A DNA stretch of 64,000 nucleotides from Diphasiastrum complanatum (lineage: Eukaryota; Streptophyta; Lycopodiopsida; Lycopodiales; Lycopodiaceae), in NCBI GenBank assembly GCA_029204225.1, contig MU832625.1:1-64000 (forward strand), given 5' to 3'. The translations under genes and the position numbers were made by a program. How positions within the stretch are numbered: position 1 is the first letter of the stretch; every line of letters starts with the position of its first letter. A model generated the notes under the pieces. That model was not told the origin of the DNA and searched no databases. It worked only from the letters and a program-made list of their open reading frames with translations. This document shows positions 43,667 to 54,186 of this stretch, piece after piece.

Positions 43667-44667
43667 CACTAGGATTATTTTCAGCACACTTTTATAGGCA
43701 TGCGCACAAAAGTGTGCATAAAACCCTTGGTCACTTGACAAGACATAACATATGCCATCAAATGATTGAAACTTCAGTATGTGGAACTATACTTGACTCT
43801 TCATTGTGTTATTGGAAAATTTGAATTTTTTTTCTTTCAATTGATGACAATTTAGCTCCAAAAAAATTCAATTTTAGCACTTCACATGGATAACTTTAGG
43901 TGCACATATATATCTCTATAGGACTCCAAATTCATTTTTTTATAGATATATTTCTAGGGTCATAAAAGATTTTTTGAAAGTAGATAACTAAAATAAGGAA
44001 TGTAAAAAGCACCTCCAAAAAAACTGCAACTTTTTAGCACCTTTCAATAATTCCACACTTTTTAGCATTTTTTAGAACCTTTCAATAATTTTGAATAGTT
44101 TTCAACACTTGATATGAGTAACTTTAGATGCACATAACTACCTTTACATAACTCCAAATTAAAAAAAAAATTGACAAACTTGTTTCTATGGTTATCTTTA
44201 AAGTGGACAATCCAAAAAAATTTATTGTTAAAATCATGGTGTTATATACTCAAATATGATACTTCCAGTTTTGGTGATTTTTATCAACACTTAATAAATG
44301 GAGTAACTTTGAATGCACGTATCTATCTCTATAGACTTCAATTTTTTTTCCATATAATTATGTTCCTATAATCATATAGGATTTTTAAGAGTAGATAGGC
44401 AAAAAATTGAACATAAAATTCACAATAATGTAGTCCCATATATGAAAATATTGAAGTTTCATCAATACCAACACATGTTTGACACATCATATCTTACATA
44501 TAAATTGCTTAAAATGAAGGTCTCAAATTTTCTTAAATGGTAATTGTATATATGAAAACACACATGTGAAAGAATTTGATGTGATTCGTTATAGTTTATG
44601 AGATATGATTTTTTGAATAAGTGTTTGAAATGCACACTTTTGTGTACATTTTGTGACGATTTTAGTG
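43667..44667 (+). mobile_element. CACTA-like non-autonomous DNA transposon, 1,001 bp
   Basis: Begins CACTAGGATTATTTTCAGCA and ends GACGATTTTAGTG. The imperfect terminal inverted repeat starts with CACTA, and subterminal GCACAAAAGTGTGCAT / ACACTTTTGTGTACAT motifs lie inside both ends, as in CACTA elements. TTAA flanks both sides (43663-43666 and 44668-44671); the 3-bp duplication usual for the superfamily is not clearly seen. No transposase ORF. Confidence 0.55.
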
Positions 44668-44671
44668 TTAA

Positions 44672-45365
44672 ATAATATTAAGTATATTCAATTTTTTATT
44701 TTCTAAAAAAAAATAAAAATACCAATAAATTAACATTCAAAAAGATGGTTAAGTATTTACATGTTAATTTTTAAAATTTTAAATTTTAAATTTTTAGACC
44801 AAAATTTTTTAATACAAAATTAAAAAACTAGATATTTGTAACATTTAAAAATAAATAAATTACAAAGTATTTTAAAGTAACTATTATTAAAATATACAAA
44901 ACATGTAAAACATTTTTTTTTAAATTCTTATTTTTTATTTTATAAAATTGATATTAACATGTGTATTAGATTAGTTTAAAATTTTATTTCAAAATTAAAG
45001 AGACTTCATGATCTGATTAATTTTCTAGAGACTTTACAAAACTATCATTTGGATGAGTAGTCTTAAATACGATGAGTAATTAACGCGATGACATTTTTTT
45101 TGGGACTTTGATCTGAAAAAATTTATTTTTTTTGGTGTTTTTTAGTAATCCTAGTTTTAGTCTGAATTCATGAATTTTTTTAATAAATCTCTAAATTTTA
45201 TTTTTTAAAAAACCAAAAAATACATATTTTTAACAAAATACTACAAGTTTTCTTTTTTGCAAACTTTGTAAAACCATCATAATTACAAATGAAATAACTT
45301 TTTAAAAGCACAAGATTTTTAAAACTCGAAATTCCATTGAAATACAAAACGACTTAAATTATATT
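44672..45365. repeat. AT-rich low-complexity stretch
   Basis: Runs of A and T, no coding potential, no motif. Confidence 0.7.
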
Positions 45366-45720
45366 TTCATTTTTTTAAGTACATTTTCCAAGGAATTTTC
45401 AATGATTTTTCTCAATTCAGTACTTGACATTTTCTGAACATTATCATTTTCAATTGATGATGTAGAAGACCCGTCTTTTTCATCAAAGTCAATTGACATA
45501 TCTTCTTCAAAATCAACGTCCAATGTTGACAAGAAATCTTATAATTCAACTTTTCTCTGTTGCTGACGAGTTAAGGATGATGGTTTTTCCATTAATCCAA
45601 GTCGTTCTTTCACTATAGATATAGTTGACTTACATAGATGATTAGTCATTGTTAACTCAAAATTAAACTTCAAAATATCTACATTTTGTAAATTTAAATT
45701 GTCGACTCTTGGTGGATTTT
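45366..45720 (-). pseudogene. Degraded coding fragment of unknown family
   Basis: One minus-strand frame stays open over about 110 codons except for a single TAA near 45543. It reads FNFELTMTNHLCKSTIS, IVKERLGLMEKPSSLTRQQQ, an acidic part (DVDFEEDMSIDFDEKDGSSTS) and STELRKIIENSLENV. A basic part (ARERKCQKNPPRV) lies upstream in another frame. The make-up is protein-like in an otherwise AT-rich desert. It lies next to the CACTA-like copies and might be a transposase-associated remnant, but no family is recognised. Confidence 0.35.
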
Positions 45721-46189
45721 TTTGGCACTTTCTTTCTCTTGCCCTTCGAATCTACTTGTAACATTTTGTGAAAATTGTCAACAATTCCTTGACTAGTTTT
45801 AGGCAAAATTCGATAATTTTGGTGCATAGTTTTGGATCTGACCTTTCACGTAAAACAGGTCTAAATATTTTTATTTTACTATATATTTCATATTGAAAAA
45901 GTTTCAAACTTCAGGACCTTCAAAATGACACCAAAATCATGTCCTTTGGACATATAGGCCAAAATTGACTATTTTAGGCTAGTGGTGCCCTAAAATTGGG
46001 TCCTAAATTCTAGAGAGAGGAGAGGGAGAGTCATCTCTCCAACCTATATTAGGCTGAATTTCATGGAGAAACAGATTGAGAAAACTTATGTATTGCTTCT
46101 TTGAGCTGAATAGATCATTCTCAGTGTCTCTTCCTCCATTGTGAGCATTGTTGTGTGTATTGTCTTCAAGCTCTTATGTATGATCTTAG
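45721..46189. other. Stretch upstream of element I
   Basis: No gene seen. From about 46008 the sequence (GAGAGAGGAGAGGGAGAG, CTTTGAGCTGAATAGATC) resembles the transcript start of an LTR but has no partner copy. The junction with element I protease is near 46195. Confidence 0.35.
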
Positions 46190-46194
46190 GTGCT

Positions 46195-46934
46195 TTCCAA
46201 AAGTGGTAGAATTGTTATGACTTTAAGTTTGCTTGCAAATATAGATGGGAATGATCCTTGGTGGATTGATAATGGAGCCTCATCTCATATGACAAGACAT
46301 AAGGAATACTATTTATCCTTATTGTCTTATGAGAGAGCATCATCTATACTACAAATGATGGTCAATGTGACATCAAAGGAATAGGCACAATTCCTATTTC
46401 TCTTTCAACAAATAGAAAAACTAATCTTGAAAATGTATTGTACATTCCTTCAATCACTAAGGACTTGCTTAGTATTAGACAATGGGGCTTGATGTTGAGT
46501 TCATTGGAGATGCTTGTTTGATAAGTATATGTGGATCCTTGATTGCTAAAGGAAGGAGACATGGTAAACTTTTCAAGCCATGTGTGATCTCTAAGCATGA
46601 AGGATGTATGGCTAGGGAGCAATTGAAAAACCCAGAAGTTTGGAACAAGAGGTTGGGTCATCCCAACTTCAAATCTTTGGAGGTAATGGAAAAGAAAGAG
46701 CATGTTTTTGGTCTCCCTAAAAGTCTTGTTGCAAATAATAGTGTTCATGAACATTGTGCTTGTCCAAATCTCATATACTTGCCTATTCTAGATCTAAAGA
46801 AGTTTTTGTGACTTGTGCATTCGGATGTTCATTCTTTTAGTACAACTAGCAATGGTGGGGCAAAGATGTAAGCAACTTTATTGATGACTTTAGTAGGTAT
46901 ACTTGGGTCTATCTTCTTAAAACCAAGGATGAAG
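46195..46934 (+). pseudogene. Element I protease and integrase N-terminus
   Basis: The protease box reads WWIDNGASSHM (about 46259-46291): the catalytic Asp-Ser-Gly has become Asp-Asn-Gly. Frames shift afterwards (VLYIPSITKDLLSI). The ORF 46482-46811 holds MGLDVEFIGDACLIS, KLFKPCVISKHEG, EVWNKRLGHPNFKSLEVM. The Cys-rich part is damaged. The first integrase motif HSDVHSFSTTSNGGAKM is at about 46818-46868, followed by a stop. Confidence 0.83.
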
Positions 46935-47700
46935 TGTTTGCTGCATTTGTCAAGTTTAAGAATAAAGTGAAAAATAAATTCAATACAAAGATCAAATGCT
47001 TGAGATCAGATAATGGAGGGGAATATATCTCAAATAAGTTCAAAGATTTTTGCATAGCACATGGGATTAAGAGGGAGCTTTCTAGTCCTAGGACTCCACA
47101 ATATAATGGAATGGCAGAGAGGAAGAATAGAACCCTTTGTGAATGTGCCAAGGTAATAAGACTACATGCTAATCTTGCTAAGTCCTTTTGCGAGGAAGCT
47201 TTAGCATGTGCTAACTATCTTTGTAACAAGTGGACAAGTGCTTATTTGAATGGTAAGACTCCCTTTGAGGTCCTCTATGGTAGGAGGCCGAGTGTCAAGC
47301 ATTGTAGGATCTTTGGTTGTACTTGTTTTGTCAACATCACTCTTGATGATAGAACTAAAGAAGATCCTTCATCAAAGAAGGGTGTGTTTGTTGGCTATAG
47401 TAAAGTAAGTAAGGCTTACAAGGTTTACATTCCTTCAACAAGAAAAGTTCTCATTTCTAGAGATGTCATCTTTGAAGAAGGCAATGTATCAAAGAAAGTA
47501 AATGTTGATGAAACTAACAATCGTCATGTTGTTTCTCCTAACTTTCTTGATGGTGATGGATATATGGATGATGATGGTGGAGATGCCTCTCCAAGTCAAG
47601 TTCCAAGAAGATCCTCAAGGCAAAGGGAAAAGCCAACAAGGCTTACATATGATGAGAAGGATACAAGCAAGTTGTGGAAGGTACAAACTTGGCTTTACTC
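46934..47700 (+). pseudogene. Element I integrase core and linker
   Basis: A long frame: FAAFVKFKNKV, CLRSDNGGEYISNKFKDFC (second catalytic Asp), TPQYNGMAERKNRTLCECAK (catalytic Glu), EALACANYLCNKW, RIFGCTCFVNITLDDRTK, GVFVGYSKVSKAYKVY, ISRDVIFEEGNV, then the linker VPRRSSRQREKPTRLTYDEK. This is one of the best preserved integrase cores of the window, though its first motif is in another frame. Confidence 0.87.
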
Positions 47701-47980
47701 ACATGTTTTGGTGCATCTTCTTGTGTGGATGATGTTAACCATATGGATGTCTTCATGAAATGGATGTCATTTATGGTTCTAGGAAACAGGTTTTGGTCAA
47801 TGGTTTTGATGGTCAAGAGGAAGATGAAGAGGTTGATCTTAATGAGCTTCATCAACACCAATTGGAAATTGGCAATTTGGAACTAGTCAAGAGCATCAAA
47901 GAAGAATCAAATGGCCAAGGCACTAAGAATCTATTTTTGTAGGTTATTGAAGACTCAAATAAAGGAATAGAAGTAGCTGC
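47650..47980 (+). pseudogene. Element I tail homologous to element B ORF
   Basis: Reading across frames gives LALLTCFGASSCVDDV (B: FALVTCFGEFSCVDDAM), GFDGQEEDEEVDLNEL (B: DFDGQEEDQEVGLKGL), GNLELVKSIKEES (B: GNLELVKSIKGKS) and VIEDSNKG (B: LIEDSSKV). The nucleotide match is strong at 47802-47835 and 47873-47905. One frameshift and a TAG at about 47939 are present. In normal copia elements this place holds reverse transcriptase. Confidence 0.8.
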
Positions 47981-48847
47981 GCCTATCAAAATGAACAGAA
48001 CACTAGTGATGAAAATCATGGTCATTCTTGATTACACAGCCAAACATTAATAAATGAAGCGCTAGAAGAATAATTTGTTGCGAATAGCAAGACAAATTAT
48101 GTGTCATGAATGACTTGCAAGGAGCTAGACTATGCTCGACTGATAATTAGTCACGAAAGATTTGTGAAAGACAAGACTAAATGGTAGTCGTCTATTACTA
48201 GAAAGAGCAACTAGAAAAATCAAACATAATGAATAATAAGCATAGCATTATTGACATAGATCTGAACGCAGAACAAAGAACTATATCAGATTAAGTATAT
48301 CAAGTATACATGTCAATAATGCGGTAGAGCACAAGACAATAGCGGATGAAACCATGTGCTCTACGAAGCTTATTCAATCTGTAAAGGAATGAAACCTTAT
48401 TACTGACAATAAAGAATCAATGCTCAAGGCATCTACTTCGTCTGTCTCACTGATAAGCTCCTGATGCTAATTTGCATACACTCTCATCTTCTCATCTTAT
48501 TCGTCAGGACTCAATCGTCCAACATTCAACCTCTTAATCTGCTCTCACACTGAAAATGATATTCAATATCTATATACATATTGTTACAGGTGTGCAGATG
48601 AAGAAAGTACAGGGTGGATGTGCTGCTTGTAAGAGATTGTGGGTGATTGCAATCATTGTCTAGTCTGTTAGCCCAACTGCATGGGGTGAGCATGAAGAGG
48701 GTGTGATGTCAGTCTTTGCTTTTCGTCTTTTCATCACCTGTGAGAATTTGCATGTTAATATGCAGACTGCATGACAACGCGAGTAAATATGCAGCATGAG
48801 TCATATTAAAAATGGGATTTGGGAGAGTAGAGGAAACAAATCCAACA
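47981..48847 (-). repeat. Element H 3' LTR, truncated
   Basis: Corresponds to 52898-53748 of the 5' LTR. The part matching 52665-52897 is missing at the junction with element I, so the end has been deleted. Its inner end is TCCAACA at 48847, next to the purine tract. Confidence 0.9.
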
Positions 48848-48859
48848 CCCCCCCCCCCC
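48848..48859 (-). promoter_or_regulatory. Element H polypurine tract
   Basis: Twelve consecutive C on the plus strand (G on the element strand) directly beside the LTR. Confidence 0.85.
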
Positions 48860-49070
48860 TTAATCTGGATCCATGAATGCCTTGATCTTCAGACTAAGCA
48901 ATGCACAAAATTTGTTGTGTGCATTAACACTGAATGCTTTTGTGAAAATGTCTGCAACCATGTCCTGTGTTCTGCAGTACGTTAAGCTTACTTCCTTGTC
49001 GTGAACCTTACCCCTGATGTAGTGATATCTAATTTCAATGTGCTTACTCATAGAGTGAAATCTAGGGTTG
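48860..49070 (-). pseudogene. Element H RNase H C-terminus
   Basis: Minus-strand reading: NPRFHSMSKHIEIRYHYIRG, KVHDKEVSLTYCRTQDMVAD, IFTKAFSVNAHNKFC. This is the normal end of a copia polyprotein and runs up to the purine tract. Right of 49071 the expected upstream RNase H is found on the opposite strand. Confidence 0.85.
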
Positions 49071-49074
49071 GCCG

Positions 49075-49390
49075 GAACAGTGCATCTGCTATGGAGATGT
49101 CAGCAATGACAATCTTCATCAGCTCAGTGGTTATTCTGATGCAAGTTGGGGATGAGATGTAGACAATTGTAAATCCACACCTGGATTTACATGCTTCTTC
49201 AACGACGGTCCAATCCCATGGAACAATTGTAAGCAAACTTTTGTCGCACTTTCTTCTACAGAAGCATAATACATGTTGCTTTTCAATCTATCAAGGAAGA
49301 GTTTTGGTTGAGGAATTTACTATTAGATTTGAATCTGAATCACTAAAACCCTACAATTTTATTTTGTGATAATCAAAGTGCTATTACAAT
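49075..49390 (+). pseudogene. RNase H module in inverted orientation within element H
   Basis: On the plus strand: LHQLSGYSDASWG, a stop, NCKSTPGFTCFFNDGPIPW, NNCKQTFVALSSTEA, EEFWLRNLLLDLNLNH (across frames) and FCDNQSAITIHQI. This is the catalytic half of copia RNase H, oriented against the rest of H. It starts next to the NPRFHSMSKH end and stops next to the RT end. That is the arrangement expected of an in-place inversion of H's own RNase H, plus loss of about 100 codons between RT and RNase H. Confidence 0.75.
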
Positions 49391-50242
49391 TCATCAAATT
49401 GTATCTGTTAAGAACATTGTGAAGATACTTTTGTTGAGTGATGTAAATCAGTCGCTTTGCTCTGTCTCTATGGATTTGAATTCCTAGACAGAATTGAGCT
49501 TCGCCCAGATCAATCATGTCAAACTCTAAAAACAGCATCTGTTTTGAATCCTTGACCATATTGGTATTGTTGCTGAAGAGCAACGTATCATCCACGTATA
49601 AGGTGATGATAATGAAGGATTGTTGCACTAACTTGGAATAGACGTTGCAATCAATAGTGCTTGGTTCAAATTCTTGTTCAATAAGGAATGTGTTGATCCT
49701 CTGAAACCAAGCTCTGGCAGACTGTTTCAAACCGTACAGTGCTTTGTAGAGTTTACAGACATGATTCTTCGTCCTTTCTAGAACATATCCTTCTGGCTGG
49801 ATCATGTAGATATCTTCTTGTATAACTCCATTCAGATAGGCTGTTGCACATCAAGTTGATGCACTTCGAGGTCAGCAGTTGCAGCATAAGACAAGAGCAT
49901 TCGGATCGACGAATGTTTGACGACTGGACTAAATGTCTCACTCTAGTTGACATTCGGGATCTAGGTGAATCCTCGTGCTACCAGTCTTGTCTTCTTTAGA
50001 TTAATTGCTCCGTTGGCATTGTATTTGATCTTAAAGATCCATTTGCAATCAGCGATATTGCAACCAATAGGAGCTTCGGCTAATGACCATATTTGGTCCT
50101 TGATAAGAGAGGAATACTCTTTGTCCATAGCTTCTCTCCAGAGATCAGAGTCTGATTGGCTAAGTGCCTCTTCGACTGTCGTCGGTTCCTGCATCAAGAG
50201 ACAGACGGACTCAGGAGCATACCTTGTGGGCTGTGTGTGCAC
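49359..50242 (-). pseudogene. Element H reverse transcriptase
   Basis: RT entry (49961-50242 ORF): EPTTVEEALSQSDSDLWREA, MDKEYSSLIKDQIWSLAEAP, DCKWIFKIKYNANGAINLKK, TRLVARGFT. The middle (49753-49953) is out of frame. The ORF 49359-49805 has MIQPEGYVLERTKNHVCKLY, KALYGLKQSARAWFQRINTF, LYVDDTLLFSNNTNM (catalytic YVDD codons at 49587-49598), DLGEAQFCLGIQIHRD, LIYITQQKYLHNVLNRY. It ends at the inverted RNase H. Confidence 0.87.
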
Positions 50243-50265
50243 TCAACTTGATCTTCTGGGAAGAT

Positions 50266-51222
50266 TCAACTGATAAACTGCTCCTGGGATTTGTTGCTGA
50301 GTAGCAGCAACATCTTCGTCTGATTCACTATCTCGAAGTGGGTCGACGATAGACATGCCTGAGCTTTAAAAAATTTATTCCGGTTATACAATATTTGTTG
50401 GGTATCAGGATCATACAGCTTATAAGTACTTTCAAATGAAGTATATCTGATCAGGATGGCCTTAAGACCTTGGAAGTCCAATTTCTTCCTTGTATCTTTT
50501 GGGATCTGCGCATAGGCAATGCACCCAAACACTCTTAGGTTTTTCAAAGAAGGCTTAGAGCCTGTCCACACCTCGTGGGGTGTCTTGTCTGAGAGGGCCT
50601 TGGTCGAACATATGTTCTAGACGTAAGCTGTAGTGGAGACAACTTCAGCCCAGAATCTCTTGGGCAACAATGCATGCAATAGCATACATTTGGCATATTC
50701 AACCAGAATACGGTTCTTCCTCTCGGCTAAGCCATTAGACTGAGGACTGTAAGGAGTGATGAATTGTTGCTCAATGTCTTGGCTTTGGCAGTACTCCTTA
50801 AACTCGATAGAGATATATCCACCACCGTTGTCTGACCTGAGGGCCTTGATCGTCCTTCCAGTCTCCTTCTCTGCACGCTCTTTGAAGATTCTAAAGCAGT
50901 TGAAGGCTTCTGATTTCTTGTTTATGAAATACACCATAGTCCTTCTGGAAAATTTATCAATAAAGGTTATAAAATACTTGGCATCCTTCAGCAAAGGATT
51001 TTTTTTTTCGGGCTACAAATATTTGAATATAGAACATCTAGCAATCCTCTAGCAATGTGCTGATGGCTTGACTTGAATGGTTTCCTAGTCTGTTTACTAA
51101 GTAGACATTCTTGACAGACAGGTTACTCGACTTTTTCGTGAGGATAGTTGAGATCAAGAACAATAGATTGTCTAGACATTCGTTGCACAGCAGCATGATT
51201 TGTATGACCAAGTCTATAATGT
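50266..51222 (-). pseudogene. Element H integrase
   Basis: The ORF 50617-50994 has YFITFIDKFSRRTMVYFINK, KSEAFNCFRIFKERAEKETG, ALRSDNGGGYISIEF and SPQSNGLAERKNRILVEYAK, SFWAE-like RFWAEVVSTTAYV. The ORF 50266-50571 has GSKPSLKNLRVFGCIAYAQI, PKDTRKKLDFQGLKAILIRY and STYKLYDPDTQQILYNRN. The zinc region and first catalytic motif (51000-51220) are degraded; in DNGGEY the Glu is Gly. Confidence 0.85.
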
Positions 51223-52507
51223 CAAAGTAAACCTTTATTTGAATGAATAGAAGTACTTAGAGCCTGATTAGAGGCAGAAAAACAATGACTCAATTTGTAC
51301 AAGTATTCATGTCTCTTTTCGAGTGTTAGGATCTTGCCTGTCCTATCAACTACTTTACACTGATCACATTCGAATTCTACTCTATGTCCTAGATCTATGA
51401 TTCTGCTTACAAAGTGCAGATTCGTAGATAAATTTGGTACATAAAGGACTTTAGAGAGTAGTTTAGACTGATCATTAACAAAGCTTAATCTTATAGTGCC
51501 TTCACCTTCAATAGATTGTGTGCTATTGTCACCAAGGTGGACATATTTTTGGGTACTGTAAGGTGTATAGGACTCAAAACAGCCAATGAGGCTAGTCATA
51601 TGCTGAGTGGCTCCAGAATCCAGGAACCAAGAACTGTCGCCAGATGCTCCTTGATGGCTGGTAATGAAGGCATCATGATCCGCTTTTTGAATAGGTTGTG
51701 GAGTTTCTGTAGTTGCATTTGCTACTTGAGTCGACTGCCCTTGTTGTTGTTCTTCACTTGAAGTATTCGGCAGTCTTGTATTTCGTGGTTGTTTCATTTG
51801 TAGTATCTATAGAATAGTTTCTTCTTTGTCTGCAGATTTGATTGTTCCTTGTGCTGAGCTGGTTTCTGGTCTAGCTTTGATTGCTTTGGGCCTTTCTTCT
51901 TCTTTTGCTTTGTCGTGCTCTTGTTGGTGTACAGGGCATGAGAATCAGCTAAGGAACTTGAGGCTTCATTCCTCCGTGTGTCTTCCTGCAACAACATAGT
52001 AATGACTTTCAAAAGAGTCAATTATGGATGAGTCGTGATGATCATCACCCAGTTTCCATAAGAGCTTGGCAAGCTTGTAAGTAGTTGCATCACTGTGTCT
52101 TGATCGTCTATGACAAATCCGATAGCGGCCATTTGTCTTAGCAAGTTCTTGAGTTGATTAATGTGATTCTACAGAGAATCACCATTCGTCATCTTGAGGG
52201 AGTATAATTTCTTCTTGAGATGTAGCTTGGAAGCTTTATCTCGCACTTCGTATAGTGTGCTCAAGATGTCCCAGACTTCTTTCGATGGCTAAGCCTCGGA
52301 TACATGACTGATCTGAGTATCCGTGATGTTGAGGATGATCAGCGCAAAAGTCTTTCCATCCTTCAGCTTCCATCTGACAATTGTTGTGTCATTTGCTTCG
52401 GGCAATTATTTAGCCATTAGTACAGTTTTCATCTTAAATTTTCACATATAGTAATTGGCTCCATCAAGCTTGTCCATGATAGGACTGGCTTTCCCTTGGA
52501 AATCCAT
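51222..52507 (-). pseudogene. Element H gag and protease
   Basis: Gag starts from the ATG at 52507 and is broken by stops (about 52410, 52290, 52170). The zinc knuckle at about 51775-51820 has its first two Cys replaced by Tyr (YRYYK-stop-NNHEIQDC). The protease frame (51222-51797) is intact across SSWFLDSGATQHMTSLIGCF, VHLGDNSTQSIEGEGTIRLS, KVLYVPNLSTNLHFVSRIID and RHEYLYKLSHCFS. Confidence 0.85.
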
Positions 52508-52652
52508 GTGGAAGAATTAGTCTAAGTGATAGGAGAAACTATCAAGTGACTTAAGTATAAAAACCTGATACTGAAAATACAAAATAAGTAAACAATTACT
52601 CTATCGACTAGTAGAGTCTTGTACTGTGGAAGCTTATCAAGTTATGAAAATA

Positions 52653-52663
52653 GCTCTGATACC
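52653..52663 (-). promoter_or_regulatory. Element H primer-binding site
   Basis: GCTCTGATACC on the plus strand, one base from the LTR start TGTTGGAGAG; complementary to the Met-tRNA type site. Confidence 0.88.
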
Positions 52664-52664
52664 G

Positions 52665-53748
52665 TGTTGGAGAGTGAGAAAGGAGGGAGGAGTTGAAAGG
52701 TATCATATGTTAGAAACGAAGATTAGCTCAAAGGGGTAGGATAAACATGAACGAGAAACGAACTCGAACGAGAAACAAAAAACGAACGAGAGACAAACTC
52801 AAACGAGAAATGAAACACGAACAGAAAACAAACTCGCACAAAAAGTGTTCATGCGCAGTGGAACGAGCTATACGACTCTCTCCGTAAGCATGACTATGCC
52901 TATCAGAATGAACAGAACATTAGTGATGAAAATCACAGTCATTTTTTATTACATAGCCAAACATTAATAAATGAAACGCCAGAACAATAATTTGTCGCAA
53001 ATAGCAAGACAAATTACGTGTCGTGAATGATTCGCGAGGAGCTAGACTGTGCTCGACTGATAATTAGTTGCGAAAGATTCGTGAAAGACAAGACTAAATG
53101 TTAGTCATCTATTACCAGAAAGAGCAACTAGAAAGATCAGACAGAATGAATAATAAGCATAGCAATATTGAAATAGATTTGAATGCAGAACAAAGAACTG
53201 TATCAGATTAAGTATATCAAGTATACATGTCAATAATGTGGTAGAGCACAAGACAATAGCGGACGAAATCGCGTGCTCTACGAAGCTTATTCAATCAGTA
53301 AATGAATGAAACCTTATTACTGACAATAAAGAATCAATGCTCATGGCATCTACTTCTTCTGTCTTGCTGATAAGCTTTTGATGCTAATTTACATACACTC
53401 TCATCTTCTCATCTTATTCGTCAGGACTCAATCGTCCAACATTTGACCTCTTAATCTGCTCTCACATTGATACATAATGTTACAGGTGTGCATATGAAGA
53501 AAGTACAGGGTGGATGTAATGTCTTTAAGAGATCGTGGGTGGCTGCAATCGTTGTCCAGTATGTTAGCGCAGCTGCATGGGGTGAGCGTGAAGAGGGTGT
53601 GATGTCAACCTTTGTTTTTCATTTTTTCATCGCCTGTGAGAATTTGCATGTTAATATGCAGACTGCGCGACAACGCGAGTAAATATGCAACATGAATGGA
53701 GGCAGATTAGAAATGGAATTTAGGAGAGTAAAGGAAACAAATTCAACA
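52665..53748 (-). repeat. Element H 5' LTR (1,084 bp)
   Basis: Starts TGTTGGAGAGTGAGAAAGG and ends AAACAAATTCAACA. It carries a short minisatellite at 52746-52840 and an ORF at 53467-53682 that is LTR sequence, not a gene. Confidence 0.9.
52746..52840. repeat. Minisatellite in element H LTR
   Basis: Imperfect repeats of an AACGAGAAACAAACTCG-type unit (for example AACGAGAAACGAACTCG, AACGAGAGACAAACTCA). The matching segment of the 3' LTR is deleted, so copy-number change cannot be judged. Confidence 0.8.
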
Positions 53749-54180
53749 AGGAAGACAAGAAATTGGCAACCAAGGAATTCCGACATGTTCTATCAAGGCT
53801 CTTGGGGTACTCAATGTCCATATTTATTAGTGATAAATTACAACGGGAGTCTGTGTCAATGGAGCAACGAGAAGACAATTCAGCACAAGATCTAAGGAAA
53901 AGTGCAGTCACACAGTCTTCAAATGTGAAGTGCATCGACAAAGAGAAGACTAAGGTGGATGATTGCCCTTCAATGAGCAAAATTCAACCAAAGTCTGATT
54001 GTTCCACAAAACATCAGACCACTCAACTAATGCCAAATCTAGTTCTATTCAAGCCCAAAACAGCCAATTGTACAGCAAGAACCAGCACCTACAATGGCAA
54101 AGCCTTGTCCTCAATTTGTGAGATAGGAAAGTTGTTACATACCTATGTAACTAGCAGTACTTCAGACCCCTAATAGTCCA
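53749..54180 (+). CDS. Unidentified 136-codon ORF
   Basis: ORF 53763-54173 starts MATKEFRHVLSRLLGYSMSI and ends TSSTSDP. It is hydrophilic (KCIDKEKTKVDDCPSMSKIQ), with no motif I recognise. It is open right from the end of the H LTR, so it may be the 3' part of a frame cut by H. Alternatively it is chance. No homologue elsewhere in the window. Confidence 0.25.
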
Positions 54181-54186
54181 TTTAGT

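Larger units (their letters stand above)
46195..47980 (+). mobile_element. Ty1/copia element I, defective, with non-canonical tail
   Basis: Protease, pre-integrase, integrase and linker follow in order; then, instead of reverse transcriptase, comes a tail shared with element B. No gag, RT or RNase H and no LTRs. The right end abuts a truncated LTR of element H at 47981. Belongs to the A/B/E lineage. Confidence 0.85.
47981..53748 (-). mobile_element. Ty1/copia element H, 3' LTR truncated
   Basis: A 5' LTR (52665-53748), primer-binding site, gag, protease, integrase, reverse transcriptase, a disarranged RNase H, a 12-base G polypurine tract (minus strand) and a 3' LTR (47981-48847) that lacks its last 233 bp. 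LTR ends TGTTGGA and TCCAACA are inverted copies of each other. Stops and frameshifts throughout. Confidence 0.9.

Noticed and set aside
53467-53682. 71-codon ORF in the H LTR
   Set aside because: The matching part of the other LTR (48590-48790) does not keep the frame.
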